From: Chryseobacterium viscerum
Lineage (GTDB): Bacteria > Bacteroidota > Bacteroidia > Flavobacteriales > Weeksellaceae
NCBI RefSeq assembly: GCF_025949665.1
Contig: NZ_JAPDFT010000001.1
Location: 2,294,001 to 2,358,000 of the forward strand
Direction of reading: 5' to 3'
Length of the DNA: 64,000 bases
The translations under genes were made by a program, and so were the position numbers. Position 1 is the stretch's first letter. Every line of letters begins with the position of its first letter. Positions 51,462-59,182 of the stretch are shown here, piece after piece. The notes below the pieces were generated by a model that searched no databases, was not told the origin of the DNA, and was given only the letters and a program-made list of their open reading frames with translations.

Positions 51462-54400
51462 TTAAAAAGTTAAATTAAGGCCAAGAACATAGCTTCTCGA
51501 ACGGGGATACGTAGAACTGTCGTACCCAGGTGTAACAGTCACCCCGCTTGCTGCAGAAACTTCAGGGTCATAACCTGAATACCCTGTAATTGTTGCTAAA
51601 TTGTTAACAGTAAAATAGATGCGGGCATTGGACAACATTACTTTATTCAAAAATTCTTTAGGAAAAGAATATCCTAATGTCACCTGGGCAATTCTCAGAT
51701 AAGAACCGTCTTCTACATAGTATGATGATGGGTAGGCAATATTTGAAGTGTTTGTATTGCTTAAACTCCAAAGGCTTGAGTCTTCGTTTGGATTCAGTTC
51801 TTTTAATCTTACTAAATTGGTTGTTGCCAGCCCCGTATTAGGATCAATCAGATGATAATAATTATTCCCGAATTCTGAAGGAACATTCTGGAACATCGCA
51901 TATGGGCTTAAGCTTTGTTTAGTGGCATTATAAATATCATTTCCAACGCTAAATTTCATAAATACAGCCAGGTCAAAACCTTTGTAAGAGAAATTATTAC
52001 TGATTCCTCCGATAAAGTCCGGAGTACCGTTTCCGATCTTCTGCATTTTTCTTGTAAACTGATCTCCTGATTCATTATCAGCAGCAAATTTCATATCGCC
52101 CGGTTTAGGAGTTCCGGTTGCAGGTTTTACAACGCCCGGCTTTAAGGTTAAAGATCCGTCCGAATTTTGGGTAAAGTCATCCGTAGTGTAAACTCCCTGA
52201 TAAATATACCCGTACATATCTCCCAGTTCTTCTCCTACCGTTGCATAGTAGGTCACCATTCCCGTTCTGCTGCCTCCTACACTGAATGTTTTATTCAGTT
52301 GTCCGTTCTCAAGAGAAAGAACTTTAGATTTGTTAAAAGAGATATTAAGATCTGTCGTCCATCTGAAGTTTCCGGATTTTACATTCACCGTATTTAATGT
52401 GAATTCCATCCCTCTGTTTCTCATAGAACCGATATTCTGGTACTGTCTCGAATATCCTGAAGAAACGGGAAGTACACTTTCGAAAAGCATTTTGCTTACG
52501 TTATTATGATACCATTCGGAAGTCAATTTAATTCTGCTATTGAAAAACGCCAGATCTACACCAATATTGGTAGTTCTCAGCTCTTCCCACTGAAGATCAC
52601 GATTTCCCCAGTTTGTACTGGTAACGTATGCCGGATATCCCTGAGTATTGTTTATTGGATAATCTGTAAGCAAAACATTGGTTCTCCATAAGTTATTGGA
52701 GACACCATTGTTACCTGTTACTCCATATTCAATTCTTAATTTAAAATCATTAACGATTTTATCAATCTTATGACCCTGCCAGAAATTTTCCTGAGAAACA
52801 CGCCATGCACCTGCTACAGATGGAAAATACCCCCAGCGGGATCCTTCTGCAAATTTTGAAGAACCATCCGCACGTATTGTTCCTGTAATTAAATAGCGAT
52901 TATCATAATTATAATTTACCCGGGCAAAATAGGAAAGTAAGCTGTTGCTTGATCTATCTGTATTTTTATCGGCAACCGTTGCGTTGGCAATATCATCCAG
53001 TCCGAAATTAGGATATGGGAATTTTGTAAGTTTCATGCTGCTTCCCTCGGATTCTTCATACCAGATTTCGTTCCCTATTAAAGCATTTAGTTTATGTTTT
53101 TCACCCAACCTTTTATTATAATTCAAAGTATTCGTGATCTGATAACGGAATGTTTCTGCATTGGCGATATTGCCATTGATCCCTGTGTTTACAGGATCTG
53201 TGAGGAACGCACGGGAGTTTTGATCTGAAAATGATGTTGATTTGCTGTTTATCCAGCTATATTGTCCGGCAGTTCTCCATGTGAAGTTTTTCAGAAAGTC
53301 AAATTCGATACCTGCATTGGCTACGAATGTTCTGGTACGCTTGTTTGAAGTTGAAGCCTGGGTTTCTATGTATGGGTTTTCTGTATCGAAACCAGAGTCC
53401 AGCGCTGAAAAATCCGGGAAAGTCTGAGTGTTGAACAAATGATCCTGGGTAAATAATGTACCACCGGTAATAGGCTGAAGAAGAATTTTTTTCATTCCTG
53501 AATAAGCTCCTCCACCGTTTACAGAATTGTTCGTAAACATGGTATTGAAATCTACTCTTACCCCTTTATACAATTCTGAATTGATATTGGCACGTAATGA
53601 ATTCCTTGTCTCACTATAGTTTTGAAGCAAACCATCCTGTTTATTGTAATTATAACTGATGAATGCCTGTGTCTTATTATTTCCTACAGAAACGTTTACG
53701 TTGTGGTTCTGAGTTAATCCCGTTCCTCCCAGCATTTTTTCCTGCCAATCTAATGCAGAAGCAGATCCGTAGCGATTGGCAATTCTCTGATTGGCTCCGG
53801 AATAGAATCCCGGTGCATCGGTTCCCAGATTATTATCAAAAACATTACTCCACGCTGATGGTTTAGACTGAAGAACTCCCAATTCGTACTGATACTTTAC
53901 ATATTGTTCCACATTGGAGAGCATATCCAGTTTCTTTGAAAGCATATCAAATGACATGAAAGTATTGTAGGTGATAGTCGTTTTTCCTTTCTTCCCACTT
54001 TTAGTTTTAATAACAATAATACCGTTGGAACCACGAGCTCCGTAAATGGCAATGGCAGAAGCACCTTTCAGTACATCGATACTTTCAATATCATTGGGAT
54101 TAATCACATTCAAAGCGTTATCCAATTGGAACCCGTCTACAATATACAGCGGATCGGAACTTTGAGTTATGGAGGAACCACCTCTGATCGTAACGTTGGC
54201 ATTGGCACCCGGAGCACCACCTGCTGTTACGATATTCAGACCTGATGCTCTTCCCTGCAGCGCCTGTAAAGCATTCATTGCCGGTGTAGCTGCCAAATCT
54301 TTTGCAGAAACTGAAGAAACAGATCCTGTTAAGTCTGACTTTTTAACTTTACCATAACCGATAACAACCACTTCCTCAATATCTTTTGTGTTTTTCACAG

Positions 54401-54500
54401 AATCATTTACCGTCTTTTGCCCCCAGACAAAACTTGTTGAAAGCATAAATGCCGGAAAGACGATTCGCTTTATATTTTTATGTTTAACTATTAAAGACAT
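51462..54500 (-). CDS. SusC/RagA family TonB-dependent glycan importer
   Basis: The 1012-residue protein has a signal peptide ending FVWGQ, followed directly by the TonB box/plug start (IEEVVVIGYGKVKKSDLTGS at 40-60) and the SusC plug signature (NVTIRGGSSITQSSDPLYIV, DIESIDVLKGASAIAIYGAR). A 22-strand barrel ends in RSYVLGLNLTF, a typical terminal Phe. It lacks the N-terminal carboxypeptidase-like domain found in most SusC proteins, so it is at the short end of the family. It imports oligosaccharides with TonB energy, together with SusD. No ECF sigma/anti-sigma pair is adjacent. Confidence 0.95.
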   Translation of the reverse strand: MSLIVKHKNIKRIVFPAFMLSTSFVWGQKTVNDSVKNTKDIEEVVVIGYGKVKKSDLTGSVSSVSAKDLAATPAMNALQALQGRASGLNIVTAGGAPGANANVTIRGGSSITQSSDPLYIVDGFQLDNALNVINPNDIESIDVLKGASAIAIYGARGSNGIIVIKTKSGKKGKTTITYNTFMSFDMLSKKLDMLSNVEQYVKYQYELGVLQSKPSAWSNVFDNNLGTDAPGFYSGANQRIANRYGSASALDWQEKMLGGTGLTQNHNVNVSVGNNKTQAFISYNYNKQDGLLQNYSETRNSLRANINSELYKGVRVDFNTMFTNNSVNGGGAYSGMKKILLQPITGGTLFTQDHLFNTQTFPDFSALDSGFDTENPYIETQASTSNKRTRTFVANAGIEFDFLKNFTWRTAGQYSWINSKSTSFSDQNSRAFLTDPVNTGINGNIANAETFRYQITNTLNYNKRLGEKHKLNALIGNEIWYEESEGSSMKLTKFPYPNFGLDDIANATVADKNTDRSSNSLLSYFARVNYNYDNRYLITGTIRADGSSKFAEGSRWGYFPSVAGAWRVSQENFWQGHKIDKIVNDFKLRIEYGVTGNNGVSNNLWRTNVLLTDYPINNTQGYPAYVTSTNWGNRDLQWEELRTTNIGVDLAFFNSRIKLTSEWYHNNVSKMLFESVLPVSSGYSRQYQNIGSMRNRGMEFTLNTVNVKSGNFRWTTDLNISFNKSKVLSLENGQLNKTFSVGGSRTGMVTYYATVGEELGDMYGYIYQGVYTTDDFTQNSDGSLTLKPGVVKPATGTPKPGDMKFAADNESGDQFTRKMQKIGNGTPDFIGGISNNFSYKGFDLAVFMKFSVGNDIYNATKQSLSPYAMFQNVPSEFGNNYYHLIDPNTGLATTNLVRLKELNPNEDSSLWSLSNTNTSNIAYPSSYYVEDGSYLRIAQVTLGYSFPKEFLNKVMLSNARIYFTVNNLATITGYSGYDPEVSAASGVTVTPGYDSSTYPRSRSYVLGLNLTF

Positions 54501-54706
54501 ATGTTAATTTTTATGTTACCAAAATACACCGTTACAAAAATCCGGGCATCCTGCAATATCCTGTATTTAAATATTAACGATTTACCACAATCAGCCACGA
54601 TATTTAAGTTATATTTTAAAATAAACAACAAAACAATTGTAAATCACTAATTATTTTATAAAATACTTAACTAAACCGCGAATTAAAAATCCCTCTATTT
54701 TTAATA

Positions 54707-54732
54707 AAAGACACTGATTTTTCAGTGCCTTT
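54707..54732 (-). terminator. Terminator between rhaT and susC
   Basis: AAAGACACTGA pairs with TCAGTGCCTTT with a few-base loop. On the minus strand T-rich sequence (CTTTTATT) follows, so it ends the rhaT transcript and separates it from susC. Confidence 0.65.
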
Positions 54733-54789
54733 AAAAGAGCTAAAATTCTAACTCTGAAACTATATGAATGGATGAATGTGAAATGAATT

Positions 54790-55878
54790 TTATCGTAAAG
54801 AATTTCCGTATCCTACAATCAAAATAGAAACAAACATTACAATCATTCCGCCAGAAATGGTTATAATTGTTTTTTTGGAAACTCCTTTCCATTCATTGAT
54901 GATAATTCCCCATAAATTGGCAATAAAAATGATAAAGGCCATGTGTAAAATCCATGAGCTGGCGCCATTTCCCATTTTACTTTCGCCCATACCATAAAAG
55001 AAGAACTGTAAAAACCACATAGTTCCGGCAAGTGCACAGAAAATCAAGTTACGCACCACCGGTACGTTTCTTTTGGTATAATCGGTATAAGATTTATTTT
55101 TAACAGCTAAGTACAAACACCCGATCAGATTGACTGCCATACCACCCCAAAGCACAACAATGTAGGTTACATTATTTTGAAAAAGGAATTCTCCCTGATC
55201 CGGGTTAGCTATTTTCCAGGCTTCATTGGCTGCGATTGCCATTGGCTTTCCTGCTTCCAGTCCGAAGTTAAAACATGCACTTAAAACACCGGATATGATA
55301 GAAACGATTAATCCCAACCCGAATTTATATTCCGTTTTTACTTCTAGACCATGAGGATCTGTTGAATCGGTTTGTAACTCTTTTTCTTTCATCATTCCTG
55401 CTTTTCCACTAATGATGATTCCGATGACACAAACCAGAAGTCCCAGCAAAACAAACTGTCCCCATTGGCTGGAAAACAGCAAACCGATATTGTCTTTTCC
55501 TGTTTGTGGAGAAAATTCATAATAAATGGAAGGAACGAGTGATCCAAACACCATACAAAGCCCCAAAATAATGCTGCTTCCAAGTGCTACTCCAAGATAT
55601 CTAACGCCCAAACCATAAGTAAAACCGCCAATTCCCCACAAAGCACCAAACAAAAACGTCAGCCCCAATATGGAAGAGCTTTCATTCTGAATGATTTCCC
55701 AAAAACCGGGAATGGTAAGAAATGCCGCAAGAGGCGGCACAATGATCCAGGAAAAGACGCCTCCAATTAACCAATAGGTTTCCCAGGACCAGCCTTTTAC
55801 TTTTTTATAGGGTAAATAAAAGCTGCCTGAAGAAAAACCTCCTAAGAAGTGAAAAAAAACTCCTAATAATGCATTCAT
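54790..55878 (-). CDS. rhaT: L-rhamnose/proton symporter
   Basis: The 362-residue protein has about ten transmembrane helices and RhaT signatures, such as GGFSSGSFYLPYKKVKGWSWE near the start, then GFTYGLGVRYLGVALGSSII and MWFLQFFFYGMGESKMG. RhaT takes L-rhamnose (and L-lyxose) into the cytoplasm with a proton. It lies between the glycosidase genes and the SusC/D pair, supplying sugar to isomerase, kinase and aldolase. A CGATTG-type operator candidate is 40-53 bp upstream of the ATG and may overlap the promoter. Confidence 0.95.
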   Translation of the reverse strand: MNALLGVFFHFLGGFSSGSFYLPYKKVKGWSWETYWLIGGVFSWIIVPPLAAFLTIPGFWEIIQNESSSILGLTFLFGALWGIGGFTYGLGVRYLGVALGSSIILGLCMVFGSLVPSIYYEFSPQTGKDNIGLLFSSQWGQFVLLGLLVCVIGIIISGKAGMMKEKELQTDSTDPHGLEVKTEYKFGLGLIVSIISGVLSACFNFGLEAGKPMAIAANEAWKIANPDQGEFLFQNNVTYIVVLWGGMAVNLIGCLYLAVKNKSYTDYTKRNVPVVRNLIFCALAGTMWFLQFFFYGMGESKMGNGASSWILHMAFIIFIANLWGIIINEWKGVSKKTIITISGGMIVMFVSILIVGYGNSLR

Positions 55879-55917
55879 AATTTATCTTATGGATTGAATT
55901 TGAAAATTAATACTATG

Positions 55918-55931
55918 AAATCGATTGCGCA
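55918..55931. promoter_or_regulatory. CGATTG-type site upstream of rhaT
   Basis: AAATCGATTGCGCA has the palindromic core AATCGATT, shared with the sites at 59136 and 41778. A weaker AAATCGAT copy lies near 55980. Confidence 0.55.
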
Positions 55932-56027
55932 TCTTGTAGTGTCATGTTGTAATATTAGTTTCTTAACGCTCCTGCTTTCTAAATCGATACATTCACTCAG
56001 TGAAAATTAACTATTTTGAATATTCGT

Positions 56028-57191
56028 TTATTTTAATTGATACACTTCACTTGCAGCAAGCAACAGACAACCTAAACCATAATCTTCAAAATCAGGCTGC
56101 TTATCAATGGCAAGCGGCTGACCGTCTTTAGGTTCTTTTCCTGTTCCCTGAACCCAGCCTAAAAATCCGTTCGGCTGAACAGAATCTTTTACAATTGCGC
56201 TCCAGGCTTTTACGAGAACGGGTAAATATGTCTTTTTATCAATCAATCCTTTATTAAGCCCATAGGCCATTCCATACACAAAGAGAGCGGTTCCCGTCAT
56301 TTCTTTACCTCCGAAATTGCCAGGATCATGCAGACTTACATTCCAAAAGCCATCTTCCCTCTGAATGGGTAGCAAAGCTGATAACAGATCTTTATAATCC
56401 TGTAAATATTCCTTATAATGCGGATCAGATTCCGGGGTATCTTCCAGTGTACGCGCTAAAGCTGCAACTACCCAACCGTTTCCGCGGCTCCAGTAGCAAT
56501 CTTCGCCATTGGGTTCTTTATAAGGGGGAACGAAGCTTTTATCCCGCCACCAAAGTTTGTCTTTTGGGTTATATAAACCATTTCCTCCATGCTTATATTT
56601 CGTAAAGGCATACATCTCATAATTTTTATCGAAATATTTTTGTTCACCTGTAATTCTGCCCAGCTTTGTAAAAATCGGCATTCCCATTTGGAGCGCATCA
56701 ATCCACCACCAGTCATCTGATTTTTTAGAGGCAATCATACTGTCCATAGAAGCTTTGACAAATTTTATTCTTTCCGGATTTTTTTTGCCGTCAATTTCAT
56801 AAAGATCCAGATACGTTTGTCCGCAAGCCTGGTTGTCTGCATTACGGGTATAGGTACCGCGCATCATGTCCCAATTGTGTTTTTGAGACCAGTCGATGGC
56901 GTAATCGTAATACTCTTTTTTAGGATCTATTTTATACAGAGCCATCAGTCCTTCATAGTAAACAGCCCGTGTCCACAAATTACTTGGCCATACTTTTTTT
57001 CCGACAACTTCCTTTCCCGCGTCCGGCCATTTGTTCATGAAATATTGATTTGCCCTGCGTGAAACGTCCAAAACTTCTTTTTTATCCGGAAGATTAACGT
57101 TTTTTGCCACCGTTTGTTTCTGAACTGAGCAGGAATATAAAACTCCAAACATCGACGCAAAAAAAACGCCTCTCATTAGTACTTGCTTCAT
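56028..57191 (-). CDS. GH88/GH105 unsaturated rhamnogalacturonyl hydrolase, lipoprotein
   Basis: The 387-residue protein has a lipoprotein signal ending LYSCSVQK (lipobox YSC). The (alpha/alpha)6 barrel carries GH105 motifs: WTRAVYYEGLMALYKID, WWWIDALQMGMPIFTKLG (catalytic Asp in WWWIDAL, near 149), YWSRGNGWVVAALART and GNFGGKEMTGTALFVYGMA. It removes the 4,5-unsaturated GalA left at the non-reducing end by rhamnogalacturonan lyase, by hydration of the double bond. The PL11 lyase gene is immediately upstream (39-bp gap), a natural pair. Confidence 0.93.
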   Translation of the reverse strand: MKQVLMRGVFFASMFGVLYSCSVQKQTVAKNVNLPDKKEVLDVSRRANQYFMNKWPDAGKEVVGKKVWPSNLWTRAVYYEGLMALYKIDPKKEYYDYAIDWSQKHNWDMMRGTYTRNADNQACGQTYLDLYEIDGKKNPERIKFVKASMDSMIASKKSDDWWWIDALQMGMPIFTKLGRITGEQKYFDKNYEMYAFTKYKHGGNGLYNPKDKLWWRDKSFVPPYKEPNGEDCYWSRGNGWVVAALARTLEDTPESDPHYKEYLQDYKDLLSALLPIQREDGFWNVSLHDPGNFGGKEMTGTALFVYGMAYGLNKGLIDKKTYLPVLVKAWSAIVKDSVQPNGFLGWVQGTGKEPKDGQPLAIDKQPDFEDYGLGCLLLAASEVYQLK

Positions 57192-57230
57192 AATTATTTT
57201 ATTTTAGATAATTAAAGGATTAAGGTTGAT

Positions 57231-59105
57231 TTAAGGTTTAACTGTATAAATATTTGGCAATGGAGCTTTTGAAACAGATTCATCCAAATAATAATCAGTA
57301 TGAGGAGGCTGGTTGTAGCCTACATTTTGCCAAACAATACTCAATCGGTATTGCGGATTATGCATCATCGTATACAAACGGTGCTTCGTAGGAATGGTAG
57401 AACTGAAAACCCGAAGCTCCTGATTATCTGATGTTCTGTAAATCAGCTCTTCCCGCCAGTCTCCAAATAAATCGGCAACCAGAGAAGGATTTTTCTTAGT
57501 GCCATTGTTAGATTCGCACTGAAAATCCTTAGCATCAAAAATGAGATTGGACTTTTCTTTATTCCAATCCCATTTTGACACAGAAGTTCCGTCTAAAATT
57601 TCGCTTAAAAAATCCCCATCCCAATAAATTCCCATATTACAGGCAGGATTTTTATCACTTATTTTTCTTCCTTTAGTATCGTAAATACCTTTCACACCAG
57701 CTCCTGAAGCCCACGATTCTGAACCTTGATAGCGGGGATCAATATTTAAGGACAGTCCTCTTCCCGGTCCTTGAAATTTGCCCTGTTTACTATAAATCAA
57801 AGAAGGTAGTTTCCATAAAACCTTACCCGTTGCACCTGCTCTGAAATGGGCACCCGCATCATCAAATCTTTCCTGAATATCAAAAATTTCCAATCCCGGA
57901 GAGGAAGGATCCAGATCACCAACGTGCAGTGCATCACCGTGACCAAAGCCCGTGCTGTTCAAGACTTTTCCGTTATTATCAACCGTCATTGCACCAAAAA
58001 TAATTTCATCTTTTCCATCATTATCTACATCGGCAATGCTCAGGTTATGATTTCCCTGACCACGGTATTTTTTATTTTCTTTTGAACTTTCCGTATCAAA
58101 AAGCCATCGTAAACTGAGTTTTTTATCCTTATAATCCCAGGCAGCGATTGCCGTTCGGGTATAATAACCTCTCGACATAATAATGCTGGGTGTTTTGCCA
58201 TCCAGATAAGCAACTGCACCCAAAAACCGGTCTACCCTATTTCCTTTCGCATCGCCCCAGGTTTCGGTAAGCTGTTCCGGAGTCGGATTCAAGCTGCCCT
58301 GAAATCTCGGAACAATATAATGAACGGTATTAATTTCTTCGCCTGTTTCACCATTAAAAACAGTCAAATATTCAGGACCGGAAAGGATAAACCCGTTTTC
58401 ATTCCGGTAATCTTTGGAAGGATCCCCGATGAATTTTCCTTTACCATCTCTGCTTCCATCTGCCGTCTTCATAACGACTTCTGCTTTGCCGTCCTGGTCT
58501 AAATCATACACTAAAAATTGTGTGTAATGCGCCCCTTCCCTGATATTTTTTCCTAAGTTAATTTCCCACAAGAATTTTCCGTTCAGTTTATAAGCCTGAA
58601 TAATGGGTTCATCTGTAAAGCCTTTCTGACTGTTGTCTTTGGATTGCCCCGTCTGATGAAGGATAATTTCATATTCACCATCTCCGTCAAGATCGGCAAC
58701 AGAAGCATCGTTGGGCGTATATCCCACCGGAGTTCTTAAAGGAATTGAAAAATAAGGTTTTTGATTAGCAGCATACTTCGCAGAATCCTGATCAATCTCC
58801 CGTTCCTGGGTATTGGATCTTACGAAATAAGTGTAATTCTTTGTTTTGTCTGCCGTTGTATCTAAAAAACTGGTTTCGTTAAGCAATGGTTTTTCGTTCA
58901 GCTTTTTGCTTTTATTATTTTCAATACGATATAGATCAAACTGAATATTCTGAGGTTCTGTACCCAGTAAACGCCAGCTCACAAAAATTCCTGTTTCTGA
59001 AGGTACTGCAACAATTCCTCTTTTTAAATACTCCATTTGCCTTTGTGCTGAAAGGAGCTGTGAAAAAAAAATGATCAGTACAATAAAGTTATATTTTATA
59101 TTCAT
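57231..59105 (-). CDS. PL11 family rhamnogalacturonan lyase
   Basis: The 624-residue protein has a signal peptide ending LLSAQ. An N-terminal FnIII-like part (about 20-110) leads into an eight-bladed propeller with calcium-binding repeats, for example ADLDGDGEYEIILHQTGQS, YDLDQDGKAEVVMKTADGS and ADVDNDGKDEIIFGAMTVD, and later GDWREELIYRTSDNQE. This matches PL11 (YesW/YesX type). It cleaves the Rha-GalA bond of RG-I by beta-elimination. A CGATTG palindrome lies 31-46 bp upstream of its ATG, and the GH105 gene follows. Confidence 0.95.
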   Translation of the reverse strand: MNIKYNFIVLIIFFSQLLSAQRQMEYLKRGIVAVPSETGIFVSWRLLGTEPQNIQFDLYRIENNKSKKLNEKPLLNETSFLDTTADKTKNYTYFVRSNTQEREIDQDSAKYAANQKPYFSIPLRTPVGYTPNDASVADLDGDGEYEIILHQTGQSKDNSQKGFTDEPIIQAYKLNGKFLWEINLGKNIREGAHYTQFLVYDLDQDGKAEVVMKTADGSRDGKGKFIGDPSKDYRNENGFILSGPEYLTVFNGETGEEINTVHYIVPRFQGSLNPTPEQLTETWGDAKGNRVDRFLGAVAYLDGKTPSIIMSRGYYTRTAIAAWDYKDKKLSLRWLFDTESSKENKKYRGQGNHNLSIADVDNDGKDEIIFGAMTVDNNGKVLNSTGFGHGDALHVGDLDPSSPGLEIFDIQERFDDAGAHFRAGATGKVLWKLPSLIYSKQGKFQGPGRGLSLNIDPRYQGSESWASGAGVKGIYDTKGRKISDKNPACNMGIYWDGDFLSEILDGTSVSKWDWNKEKSNLIFDAKDFQCESNNGTKKNPSLVADLFGDWREELIYRTSDNQELRVFSSTIPTKHRLYTMMHNPQYRLSIVWQNVGYNQPPHTDYYLDESVSKAPLPNIYTVKP

Positions 59106-59135
59106 AATTCTGAACTATTACATTAATATATAATT

Positions 59136-59151
59136 CAATCGATTGCGCAAT
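59136..59151. promoter_or_regulatory. CGATTG-type palindromic site upstream of PL11
   Basis: CAATCGATTGCGCAAT contains the perfect palindrome CAATCGATTG. It lies in the 77-bp gap between the GH106 and PL11 genes, at promoter distance from the PL11 start. Confidence 0.6.
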
Positions 59152-59182
59152 TTATTTTGATATACTTTTCTTTATATGAATT

